A DNA stretch of 64,000 nucleotides, taken from NCBI RefSeq assembly GCF_000153025.1, contig NZ_CH672429.1, forward strand, positions 1,167,079 through 1,231,078, given 5' to 3'. Positions 35,716 through 44,137 of this stretch are shown here, piece after piece. Numbering within the stretch: the first letter of the stretch is position 1; each line of letters begins with the position of its first letter. Source of the stretch: Marinomonas sp. MED121. Lineage in GTDB: Bacteria; Pseudomonadota; Gammaproteobacteria; Pseudomonadales; Marinomonadaceae. Position numbers and translations under genes: made by a program. The notes under the pieces were generated by a model. It saw only the letters and a list, made by a program, of their open reading frames with translations, was not told the DNA's origin and did not search any database.

Positions 35716-36681
35716 TTAAGCAAACAAGAGGTTAAAAGTAAAACCAGCAAAAACAGCCATGCTAAAAATCACCAATAAGAAGGCCACTAGCATGGGCCAC
35801 TGGAATAGTCGTTTTAGCAAAATCAGTTCAGGTAAACTTGCACCACCACTGCCGATTACCAAAGCCATAACAGCGCCAATACTCACACCTTTCGCTAAGA
35901 AAGAACCCACTAAAGGTAACAAGGTGGACACGCGAATATAAAGCGGAATACCAATTAATGCGGCAGTCGGCACAGCCACTGGATTATCTGCATTTGCGAC
36001 CTGAGAGAAGAATTCAGCCGGCACAAAACCATGTACAAATGAACCTATCATCATGGCAATAATCATGTAAGGCAGCATAGACATAAATAAAGGCCAGGTT
36101 TCTTGCCAAGCAGTTCGCCAAATACTTGGCGCTTTTTTGCTACTTGTACATTTGTTAGTAGTAGAATCAGAACTAGCACAGGCATTGGCTTTAGTCGTTG
36201 GTATTAACATTTCTTGCTTAATAAAGCGCTCAAAACCCAGTGACTGTAATAAAACGCCAGCAAAGACAGAAACCACCAAGGCCAAAGACGCATATAAAAG
36301 CGTTATCTTAAAGCCTAAAATAGGGACAAACAGCGCGATCACAATAGGGTTTAATAAAGGCGAGGTAAACAGGAAAGTAATGGTTGGTCCAAAGCCGGCT
36401 CTGGCTTTCAATAAGCCAATTAACATGGGGATAGTTGAACAGCTGCAAAACGGCGTAATCGCCCCCAGCCCCGCGGCGGTGAGATAACCACGGCCTTTTC
36501 TACCGCCCAAAAGGGCCTGAATTTTATCGGCTGGCAACTTTTGATTAATCACAGAAACCAGATAACTAATCGCAAGAAAGAGTAGGGTTAACTCAATAAA
36601 CAAGTTGATAAACATAGACAGAGAATCCATAAGCATTGTCTGCATTTCACCCGTTAAGCCCAAACTAGATAGATCTATCAT
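35716..36681 (-). CDS. ArsP/YraQ-type (DUF318) permease
   Basis: A membrane protein of about 321 residues with eight or more hydrophobic segments. The key motif is TPFCSCSTIPMLIGLLKA (about residue 78), the paired cysteines of this permease family. A cytoplasmic loop (NACASSDSTTNKCTSSKK) adds two more cysteines. Relatives export organoarsenicals or other thiol-reactive compounds. ATG 36681 has AGAAGG at 6 nt; a GTG at 36687 is the alternative. An inverted repeat identical in layout to one before the arsR gene lies upstream, so it is probably repressed by that ArsR protein. Confidence 0.8.
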   Translation of the reverse strand: MIDLSSLGLTGEMQTMLMDSLSMFINLFIELTLLFLAISYLVSVINQKLPADKIQALLGGRKGRGYLTAAGLGAITPFCSCSTIPMLIGLLKARAGFGPTITFLFTSPLLNPIVIALFVPILGFKITLLYASLALVVSVFAGVLLQSLGFERFIKQEMLIPTTKANACASSDSTTNKCTSSKKAPSIWRTAWQETWPLFMSMLPYMIIAMMIGSFVHGFVPAEFFSQVANADNPVAVPTAALIGIPLYIRVSTLLPLVGSFLAKGVSIGAVMALVIGSGGASLPELILLKRLFQWPMLVAFLLVIFSMAVFAGFTFNLLFA

Positions 36682-36746
36682 AACCACCTTCTTTGTTAAT
36701 CTTTTTGTTTAACTTGTTTCTTTTAAATAGTTTCTTTCAAATAGTT

Positions 36747-36774
36747 TTATATTTCCAAAAACATCGAAATATAA
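36747..36774. promoter_or_regulatory. Putative ArsR operator upstream of the permease gene
   Basis: TTATATTTC, 10 bases, GAAATATAA: a perfect 9-bp inverted repeat. The same ATATTTC-N10-GAAATAT layout occurs before arsR at 37182-37205. Confidence 0.65.
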
Positions 36775-36870
36775 TTTCAAAAAAATGACCAACTACTGTT
36801 AAGTAGTTAGGCCATTTTATATTATTGATATCTATTATCTAATAACCTGTCAGCCGCTCAATTTAGCACC

Positions 36871-37155
36871 TTACAAGGTACAGCACTCTTCTTCCAGAAA
36901 GTTCATCACTTCACGAAAAGCATCCAATTGAGCCACACAATATAAGCTACGCCCATCTCTGTTTTGCTTAACCAAACCCACAGAAGTGAGCCTTCGAATA
37001 TGGTGTGATAGGGTTGGCCCTGAAATATCCAAATGCTTTTGAATATCCCCCACCACTAACCCCTTATTCCCCGCTTTTATTAACAAACGAAAAACAGAAA
37101 ATCGAGTGGCGTGGCCTAACTCACATAAAATATTAGTTGCGTTGTCTTGATTCAT
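36871..37155 (-). CDS. ArsR-family repressor
   Basis: A winged-helix protein of about 94 residues with recognition helix SGPTLSHHIRRLTSVGLV and the usual wing (RDGRSLYCVA). It ends in EEECCTL, a vicinal cysteine pair that could be the thiol sensor. The open frame begins at a TTG at 37173; the ATG at 37155 gives the standard length. Two matching inverted repeats, one before this gene and one before the permease gene, are its likely operators. Confidence 0.85.
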   Translation of the reverse strand: MNQDNATNILCELGHATRFSVFRLLIKAGNKGLVVGDIQKHLDISGPTLSHHIRRLTSVGLVKQNRDGRSLYCVAQLDAFREVMNFLEEECCTL

Positions 37156-37181
37156 TTTGGCAGTATGAACCAAGGCAAAAG

Positions 37182-37205
37182 ATATTTCAATATTTTTGGA
37201 AATAT
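37182..37205. promoter_or_regulatory. Putative ArsR operator upstream of arsR
   Basis: ATATTTC, 10 bases, GAAATAT, in the promoter region of the arsR gene. It matches the site at 36747-36774 in arms and spacing, which suggests autorepression. Confidence 0.65.
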
Positions 37206-37276
37206 TAAAATATATATTTTACTAATCACACTTAAACTTGCCAGTCATGGTGAGTAGCTCCTTGGCTTAAGCCATG

Positions 37277-38608
37277 TTAGGAGGACAACCATAAATCTAG
37301 CCTTGCTGAATAGTCACTAGACAATCCACCAAGTAGGCCTTGAAGTGACACTAGATTGCGCACATAACCATATCGCGCGAGTAAATAGTCTCGTTTCGTT
37401 TCATGTACGCGGCGCTCAGCAGTAAGCACATCTTCAATACTTCGTCTGCCAACACGGTAGTTATTTTCATTTTCTATTAATGCTGCTTTTGCAGACACAA
37501 CAGATTGTTTGAGAGCAAGTACAAATACCACACTGTTATTTAAACGTTGTACTAAGGTGCGCACCTGCTGCTTGATCTCTCTTCTACCATCATCAAAGGT
37601 TCCCATGGACGCATTGCGCCTATGTTGATATTCCTTAATAGCTGAATCGAAACTACCTCCTTGATATAAGGGCAAATCAAATGTCAGGCTCACGGAGCTT
37701 CGACCCACTTTTTCAGAAACACGCAGATCATCATTTATATGTTCATAGCTAGCAACAAGCGCAATAGTGGGCTCATAGCGGGCTTGAGCACTTAAGATTT
37801 GTTGGTCAGCAATATCAAGATCGAACTGGGCTAACCTAAGGCTAAAGTTATTATTCAATGCCTTGTCCACCCAATAACTCGGGCTAGCAGGTTGCAGTGC
37901 CAAAATAGGGTAAGCCATATCTAACTGCTTCAAGTTCGTTGGCTCTTCAAGACCGGTAACACGATAAAGCGCCTCCCAACTTGTTTCTGCATCCCCTCTT
38001 GCAAGCACCTCGCGTGCACTGGCTAAATCATAAGCAGCATTTGACTCGATCAAGTCTGCTGATGTGGCTAGCCTTTGATCAAAGGTATCCTGGACCTGGT
38101 CTAATCGACGCTTAGATGCATTGGTAATTTCTATCGCAGCATCAAGCTTTACGTTCGCCTCCAGCACCCCAATATATGCTAAGGTGACGCGTTCAACCAC
38201 TGCTTGCTTTTCATATTCTAATTGCAGCTCTGACTTATCTAATGTTAACTCTTCTGCTTCAATATTTTTCCAAAGCTCTTTATTCACAAGGGGCATGCTT
38301 AAAGTAATACCGTAATTATCATAGGTACTTGCATTACCAACATCTGGCGCAGTATTGCGATAACCCTTCTCCGCCTCAAAGGCAATATCAGGCAATAAAT
38401 AGCTCTTACGCTGCTTTAGTAATTCTGCTTCCGCTTTTTGGGAAGAGAAAGCCGACTGCAACTTGGGATCATCCTGCAAAGCTAGCTGATAAGCCTCATT
38501 AAGAGAAAGGCTTAACACAGGGCTTGATAAAATAGTGAATAAAAAGGCAATGATTGAACCTGTCGATACGGAAATTATCTGGCGAAGCCAGTGCCAATTA
38601 ATCTTCAC
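37277..38608 (-). CDS. Type I secretion outer membrane factor (TolC-like)
   Basis: A 443-residue outer-membrane channel subunit. A signal peptide (IIAFLFTILSSPVLSLS) precedes SLNEAYQLALQDDPKLQSA, the usual start of the mature protein, and two long helical repeats follow. VSYEHINDDLRVSEK-like strands and YRVGRRSIEDVLTAERRV are typical of the TolC family. It starts with GTG and overlaps the adaptor gene by 11 bases, so the two are translationally coupled. It would form the outer-membrane exit for the RTX proteins. Confidence 0.9.
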   Translation of the reverse strand: MKINWHWLRQIISVSTGSIIAFLFTILSSPVLSLSLNEAYQLALQDDPKLQSAFSSQKAEAELLKQRKSYLLPDIAFEAEKGYRNTAPDVGNASTYDNYGITLSMPLVNKELWKNIEAEELTLDKSELQLEYEKQAVVERVTLAYIGVLEANVKLDAAIEITNASKRRLDQVQDTFDQRLATSADLIESNAAYDLASAREVLARGDAETSWEALYRVTGLEEPTNLKQLDMAYPILALQPASPSYWVDKALNNNFSLRLAQFDLDIADQQILSAQARYEPTIALVASYEHINDDLRVSEKVGRSSVSLTFDLPLYQGGSFDSAIKEYQHRRNASMGTFDDGRREIKQQVRTLVQRLNNSVVFVLALKQSVVSAKAALIENENNYRVGRRSIEDVLTAERRVHETKRDYLLARYGYVRNLVSLQGLLGGLSSDYSARLDLWLSS

Positions 38609-39923
38609 GGAAGGCCCTTAACGCACTATCAGATAAAGGCTTCATTAAATATGAAACCATGGTTCTAGCTTCTGTTTGTACGAACACTTCAGCAGGCATG
38701 CCAGGCATTAATACCAACTCATTAAGTTTTTCCATTTCATCCTGAGGAATACGAATACGTAACTTATAAAATGACATACCGTTCGTCTCATCGATAAAAC
38801 TGTCTGCTGAAACCCCGCTGACCAGACCATTAAGTTCAGGTGTTGTTCTAGAACTAAACGCCGACATTCTTACCACGGCGGTTTGATTCATGGAAATCTT
38901 ATCAATGTCCTGTGTTTGAAGACGTGCTTCAACAATTAACTCATCTTCTTCTGGCACAATATCTAAAATGGCTTGCCCAGGACTTAGCACACCGCCTATT
39001 GTGTGTATTCCTAAATCCATGATTTTACCGCCCTTAGGGGCTCGAATTTCCACCCGGTTATGCTCGTAATTTGCCATTATTCGTTGCTCACGCAATTCAA
39101 AAATCTTTGCCTGAACATCTAATAATTCACTTTCTACCGCTTCACGAAAATCTATTCTCAGCTGCAATACTCTTAAATCACTTTCTGCTATGCCCGCTCT
39201 CGCGGATGCGATATTTGCCTGATACTCTCCAATTTGCCCTTTAAGATGCGCTAATGATTTTTCCAGATCTAAGACTGGCTGCAATGTCAGGTTGCCATTG
39301 TCATAGAGCTTTCGCGTCGTAACTAACTCTTCTGCGGAGATAGCCTCTATCTTTTTACTGGCGGCTATCTGCGCTTCTAACCCTTGAATTTGCTCTAAAT
39401 ATTGAACCTTCTTCTGTGTCTGTAAGGTGATCTCACCCTCAAGACTCTCGCGGCGAGCTTTAAACAGTGCGGTTTGACCTTCAATCATCTCGACGACAAC
39501 AGGTTCATAACGCCGAGCTTTAAAAATATGATTAAAAGAGATTTCCATTGCTAGGTTTTGTTCGGATCTTAATCTTGCTAAGCGGGCTAAAAAGACATCA
39601 ATTTGAGCCTCAATATTAGCAAGGTTTGCGGCGGCTCTTGTGTCATCAAGCTTGACGAGCAGCTGACCTCTATCCACTTTTTCCCCCTCACTAACCAGAA
39701 TTTCAGCCACTATCCCACCTTCAAGGTGTTGTACTGTTTTACGTTTTGAATCTAGGGTAACCACCCCCGAGGCCAGAATTGCCCCAGATAAATTAGCCAT
39801 AGTAGCCCAAGCGCCAAATCCGCCTAACATGACTAAAATAATCAAAATTCCAGCGATGATTGAGGGTTTGACACTCATATTTGTAAGAGATGGTTTTGAT
39901 GTCTCCAATGCTAGATTAGCCAT
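38598..39923 (-). CDS. Type I secretion membrane fusion protein (HlyD/PrtE-like)
   Basis: A periplasmic adaptor of about 441 residues. One N-terminal membrane helix (IIAGILIILVMLGGFGAWA) is followed by a lipoyl half (GGIVAEILVSEGEKVDRGQLLVKLDD), a long coiled coil and a beta domain. The open frame extends to 40031. The ATG at 39923 is the correct start: it overlaps the ATPase stop by 8 bases and has AAGGAG at 6-7 nt. It links the inner-membrane ATPase to TolC. It lies downstream of an IS-disrupted gene and may suffer polarity. Confidence 0.9.
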   Translation of the reverse strand: MANLALETSKPSLTNMSVKPSIIAGILIILVMLGGFGAWATMANLSGAILASGVVTLDSKRKTVQHLEGGIVAEILVSEGEKVDRGQLLVKLDDTRAAANLANIEAQIDVFLARLARLRSEQNLAMEISFNHIFKARRYEPVVVEMIEGQTALFKARRESLEGEITLQTQKKVQYLEQIQGLEAQIAASKKIEAISAEELVTTRKLYDNGNLTLQPVLDLEKSLAHLKGQIGEYQANIASARAGIAESDLRVLQLRIDFREAVESELLDVQAKIFELREQRIMANYEHNRVEIRAPKGGKIMDLGIHTIGGVLSPGQAILDIVPEEDELIVEARLQTQDIDKISMNQTAVVRMSAFSSRTTPELNGLVSGVSADSFIDETNGMSFYKLRIRIPQDEMEKLNELVLMPGMPAEVFVQTEARTMVSYLMKPLSDSALRAFRED

Positions 39924-41405
39924 TTGCAATCTCCTTAGCCTTGGGAGGCTTTTTCGAAGAGAAATCATGCAAGTTATTAAGATTGCCACCGGCTTCAGCA
40001 ATTTTTGCAAGCACCGCTTGTTTAGGCCCAAAAGCCTGTACCAAGCCCGTCTGCAGCACCATTAACTTATCCACATGGGCAAGAGCACTTGGACGGTGAG
40101 CGATGACCATTAGCGTACAGCCACGCTCTTTTAGGCTTAAAATAGCTTGGCCTAAGGCCGACTCACCTTCTGTATCCAGGTTAGCGTTTGGCTCATCCAA
40201 CACCACTAAAGAAGGGTCCCCGTACAATGCACGTGCTAAACCGATACGCTGACGCTGGCCGCCAGACAGTACCGCCCCCTCGTCACCAATCTGAGTTTCA
40301 TAACCCTCACTTAAGCGCAATATCAATTCATGTACACCCGCTTGCTGTGCCGCCTTAATAACACTTTCAGAGTCGGGTGATTCTGTAAATCGAGCGATAT
40401 TTTGAGCAATTGTGCCGGCAAAAAGCTCAACATCTTGCGGTAAATAGCCAATATATTGGCCACGATCATCACTTGGCCAATCACTAATAACAGCCCCATC
40501 TAAACGTACCGTTCCCATACGAGGTAGCCAAACACCAACCAACATACGCGCTAAGGTTGACTTACCCGATGCTGTTGGCCCGATAATCCCCAAGGATTCG
40601 CCCGGTTGCAGAGCAAAAGAAACACGCCTTAATACATCTTTTTTACTGCCAGGCGGGCCCCCAATCACATTCTCAAAAGCGATTTGGCCTTTTGCGGCAG
40701 GCAAAGTAAGAGGGTCTTTGTCTTTAGGTGCTTTTTCCATCAATTCTGACAACTTATGATAGGCGCTTCTTGCCGCGACAAATCCTCGCCATTGATGTAT
40801 CGCCTGCTCAACCGGCGCTAAAGCTCGACCCATAATGATGGAAGCTGCAATCATGACACCAGGGCTTATAATTTGCTCTATGGCGAGTAGCGCTCCCATA
40901 CCCAAAATGGCTGTTTGCAAACACATGCGAATCGTTTTTGAAAGCGCAATTAATAAGCCACCTCGATCGCTTGCATTTAAATGCGACATTAACCCTTGCA
41001 GATGCTTTGTATGCCAGCGCTCACGCATGCGCGCAAACATCCCCATGGCTTCCAATACTTCTGCATTATGTAAGGTCTTGGTTGCAAAGCGGCGGGCCTG
41101 ACTACTTTGGTTACTCGCCTCTTGTAACGAACGACGTGTTAACCAATCATTAAGCAGGGCGATAGCAAACAACACGACAGCGCCAAAAATTGAGATCATA
41201 CCTAAAGTAGGATCCATCCAATAAAGCAGCATTAAATATAAAGGCACCCAAGGGGAATCGAACAAGGATGATGGCCCTGGGCCGCTTAAAAACTGGCGTA
41301 ATGAATCAAGCTCGGTCAGAGAACGCGTTGGCGAAGTATCTCCCCCCCGTAACCTTACCGTTTGCAATGCAGTAAATACCGGTTGCCCCGGTAATCCCCC
41401 CATTT

Positions 41406-42260
41406 TTAATGGAGTTCAGGTGTAGACTTTAAAGTTTGCGTTAAACGCCTTTTTTGTATCGGTGTAATGCCACCAATGCCCATGTTAGGTCGCTCGTTAT
41501 TGTAAGTCCATAACCAGTGCGTTGCTTTATCTTGAAGCGCTTTAATATCTTCGTACAAGTAATGACTCAGCCAATCATATCTCACTGTACGGTTAAATCG
41601 CTCTATATAAGCGTTTTGCTGTGGTTTGCCAGGTTGGATAAAACTGAGCTCAATGCTGTTTTCTTGTGCCCAACTTGCCAGCTTCTCACTGATATACTCA
41701 GGGCCATTATCACACCGTATCGCTTTAGGTTTACCTCGCCACTCAATAATCTGATTGAGTGCGCGTATAACACGTTCTGCTGGTAAGGATAGGTCCGCAT
41801 CAATAGTTAACCCTTCTCGATTAAAGTCATCAATCACGTTAAACAAACGGCAACGTCGACCATCTGAGAGTTGATCATGCATAAAATCCATTGACCAACA
41901 TTCATTGATTTGTTCTGGCACCGCTAAGGGTTCAGGCTTTTCACGGACTAAGCGTTTATGAGGTTTGATGCGCATGTTGAGCTGTAGCTCACGATAAATA
42001 CGGTAAACACGCTTATGGTTCCATGGATAACCACAGACATTTCTGAAGTAGAGAAAACATAGCCCAAAGCCCCAGTTACGCTGATTTTGAGTCAGCCCGA
42101 TTAATTGCTCAACAATCAACTGATTCTCATCATTAAGTTTAGGCTGATAACGGTAGCAGGTCTCGCTGATCTTAAACGTCCGACAGGCAGATGCAATACT
42201 GAGGTGATAAGTCACCACAGCCTGTTTGGCCATCGGCTTGCGGTCAGCGGCCTTCACCAC
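41406..42260 (-). CDS. IS3-family transposase OrfB
   Basis: A 284-residue DDE integrase-fold protein with the catalytic acids in [18 protein letters not shown] and [12 protein letters not shown]. An HTH_21-type region ([19 protein letters not shown]) lies near the start. It is probably made as an OrfAB fusion by -1 frameshifting at 42260-42266. GTG codons at the overlap could also start OrfB alone. The frame is intact, so the element may still be active. Confidence 0.92.
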   Translation of the reverse strand: MVKAADRKPMAKQAVVTYHLSIASACRTFKISETCYRYQPKLNDENQLIVEQLIGLTQNQRNWGFGLCFLYFRNVCGYPWNHKRVYRIYRELQLNMRIKPHKRLVREKPEPLAVPEQINECWSMDFMHDQLSDGRRCRLFNVIDDFNREGLTIDADLSLPAERVIRALNQIIEWRGKPKAIRCDNGPEYISEKLASWAQENSIELSFIQPGKPQQNAYIERFNRTVRYDWLSHYLYEDIKALQDKATHWLWTYNNERPNMGIGGITPIQKRRLTQTLKSTPELH

Positions 42261-42520
42261 TTTTTTGCCATGGCTTCCTGTATGATCTCTGCCTTGAGTT
42301 TTTCTTCGGCATACATCTTTTTAAGACGACGGTTTTCTTCTTCGAGTTCTTTCATTCGAGTGATTAAAGAGGCATCCATACCACCGTACTTGGCTCGCCA
42401 CTTATAAAAGGTCGAATTACCAATGCCATGCTCGCGACACAGCTCCGCCACGGGCACTCCTGCCTCGGCTTGGTTTAAGATGCCCATGATTTGACTGTCT
42501 GAATAGGTTTTATTTTTCAT
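42254..42520 (-). CDS. IS3-family transposase OrfA
   Basis: An 88-residue HTH protein ([20 protein letters not shown], then [12 protein letters not shown]) with a leucine-zipper-like coil ([20 protein letters not shown]). It binds the IS ends and supplies the N-terminus of the frameshifted OrfAB transposase. The stop lies 7 bases inside OrfB. Confidence 0.92.
   Translation of the reverse strand: MKNKTYSDSQIMGILNQAEAGVPVAELCREHGIGNSTFYKWRAKYGGMDASLITRMKELEEENRRLKKMYAEEKLKAEIIQEAMAKKW
42260..42266 (-). promoter_or_regulatory. Programmed -1 frameshift heptamer
   Basis: On the coding strand A AAA AAG, in the correct phase (GCA AAA AAG TGG TGA) for -1 slippage from orfA into orfB, as in other IS3-family elements. 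Confidence 0.75.
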
Positions 42521-42885
42521 CGTGATCTCCTAGTAATTAGCTTATTAGAAAACTCTACGACTGACCTCTATTATTTTTCGGGGGGATTACCCCCCAAACG
42601 CTGATCAACCTGTGCACCAATACGCGATAGAATTCGCGAACGGAGCATATCAAGCACACCCAATATAAGTAATAAGCCCACCGCCATGACACTCAATGCC
42701 ATTAAGGTCTCTTCACTTCGGCTGGTAAGAACGCGGTCGTAAACTTGTAACATGTAGATGGGTGACACCAGCATTAAAAGGTTAATCACCAAGCTAAAAA
42801 AGATTGTCATCACAAACGCACCCCGTGAGGCGGCGAGTGCATCGTACACAATTGATCTGGGCTTATCCGTCGCTTTGTCACTCAT

Positions 42886-43584
42886 AAAGCTAATCCTATT
42901 TACCTATCATCTGATTCATTGTGTCCACATCACAAAACGCCACTTTTTGATGACGAATACCTAGCAATAAGCCGTTTATCTTCGACATAAAGCGAGATCA
43001 GCCAATATCCATGTCTTGTGTATTTAGGCGGTAAATTATTAGGGGGGTTAAGGCTGTATCATGAGTCCTTAGCTAACCTTTTAACTGATTAAAACCTGAT
43101 AGCAATCAAGCTTAATTTAGCCAGTTTAATCAGGCTCACAATCCACTTATGTCCTATCAGACTTGCGACTTTTACCTTTAATAATTAGACCCTTTTTATC
43201 AAGCAACTTTATTAGGCTGAATGTGCAATAAATCACTTTCAACACCTATTTAAAATGGAAAACCTGAGGTTTATGAAAATTCTGATTAATTAAGGTGAGG
43301 GTTTAACTTCGCTATTCAAAATAGGACATTTAATAGGTCTTTTTTTAAATACATACAGGCAAATTAAAAAATTTATTGTAGAAAAATATCTTTCAAGTCA
43401 TTCAAAATAAAAGAGTTAGGCACTCATATCATTACCTCAAATTAGACCTTTCTTATTTAGCATCTATTAATTCGACGCGCTCACTTGGAAACGTTGCATA
43501 ATAAAAAGCCCAGCGCATTTTTTAATATGAGCTGGGCAAACTAAAGAAGAAAAAAGCTAAAAAAGGAAAGGTTTAAACAGACCG
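42886..43584. other. Long promoter region of the secretion operon, no gene seen
   Basis: About 700 AT-rich bases between the start of the ATPase gene and the DUF3467 gene. It holds the terminator of the RTX1/DUF3467 unit at 43502-43537. I see no open frame, repeat or known operator in the rest. Confidence 0.4.
43502..43537 (-). terminator. Rho-independent terminator of the RTX1-DUF3467 unit
   Basis: On the minus strand GCCCAGC, 16-base loop, GCTGGGC-type stem, then TTTTTATT. It lies about 50 bases past the DUF3467 stop and separates this unit from the secretion genes. Confidence 0.75.
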
Positions 43585-43956
43585 TTAAAGATTAGTATCT
43601 TCTGCTGAGTTAACACGACGTTGTTCTGGATTAAGTTGAATATCACCAAAGTCTTTTTCATAGCCTTTCACCACTTGTGTGAGCATCAGGGCAAGTTTTT
43701 TAGCTGTGGCATAATTCATAATAATACGTTGGTTAATATCAAGGGCGAACTCCCTGGGGCTGCCTTCCTCTTGCTTGCCCATTTTTGGCACTTCATGGTT
43801 AAGACCAAAATCCAGCATGACCTCATCGGCACTGGGGATAGGCTGAATGGCATTAGTATAAGTCGTTGTCATGTTTTCACGGTTTACACGCACTTGGATT
43901 TTTTGCTGTTTATCTTGAGATGCTGATTCAGCCGTTAGATTTGTCATGTCTGTCAT
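43585..43956 (-). CDS. DUF3467 protein, copy 1
   Basis: A 123-residue soluble protein. The DUF3467 pattern is present: YTNAIQPIPSADEVMLDFGL, then DINQRIIMNYATAKKLALML and KGYEKDFGDIQLN. No function is known to me for the family. It follows RTX1 by 180 bases on the same strand, and a copy differing at only a few internal positions follows RTX3. The constant pairing suggests a role in making or exporting the RTX protein, for example as a cytoplasmic chaperone, which is speculation. Confidence 0.75.
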   Translation of the reverse strand: MTDMTNLTAESASQDKQQKIQVRVNRENMTTTYTNAIQPIPSADEVMLDFGLNHEVPKMGKQEEGSPREFALDINQRIIMNYATAKKLALMLTQVVKGYEKDFGDIQLNPEQRRVNSAEDTNL

Positions 43957-44137
43957 AATAAAACTCTCTTTAAAGGATTCTGATTCAATTAATTTAGAAA
44001 AAAAGAGTTGGAAGAGAACTCGCCAATAAACTTAGAACATGAATTCAATGTAATAAATTTAAAACAATGAATTTAAAACAATGAATTCATGGCCATAGCC
44101 TAACTTGCACTCACCCAACCGTCTAATTAGGTGAATG

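Larger units (their letters stand above)
41390..42591 (-). mobile_element. IS3-family element, IS407-like, 1202 bp
   Basis: Both ends start with GGTAATCCCCCC and continue as related but diverged inverted repeats (AATGGAGTTCAG and AATAGAGGTCAG). It is flanked by the 4-bp duplication CCCC (41386-41389 and 42592-42595). It carries orfA and orfB with a slippery A6G between them. The OrfB sequence and a 4-bp duplication fit the IS407 group. A 25-bp fragment of the orfA-side end is also found at 51065-51089. Confidence 0.92.
39916..42885 (-). pseudogene. Type I secretion ABC ATPase (PrtD-like), interrupted by an IS element
   Basis: Codons 1-98 lie at 42885-42592 and the rest at 41385-39916. Taking out the 1,202-bp element and one 4-bp repeat rejoins the frame exactly, giving RIGAQVDQRLG followed by QPVFTALQTV and a 587-residue protein, the normal PrtD length without a C39 peptidase domain. 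The ATPase half is intact: Walker A GPTASGKSTL, signature [14 protein letters not shown], Walker B LVVLDEPNANLD. The insertion cuts between the first membrane helices and the rest. An ATG at the element's edge (41403) could restart translation of a truncated 495-residue protein lacking the N-terminal helices. No other lesion is seen, so the insertion looks recent. Confidence 0.9.

Noticed and set aside
40835-41153. Plus-strand frames within the secretion ATPase gene
   Set aside because: Antisense to the ATPase coding sequence with no independent support.
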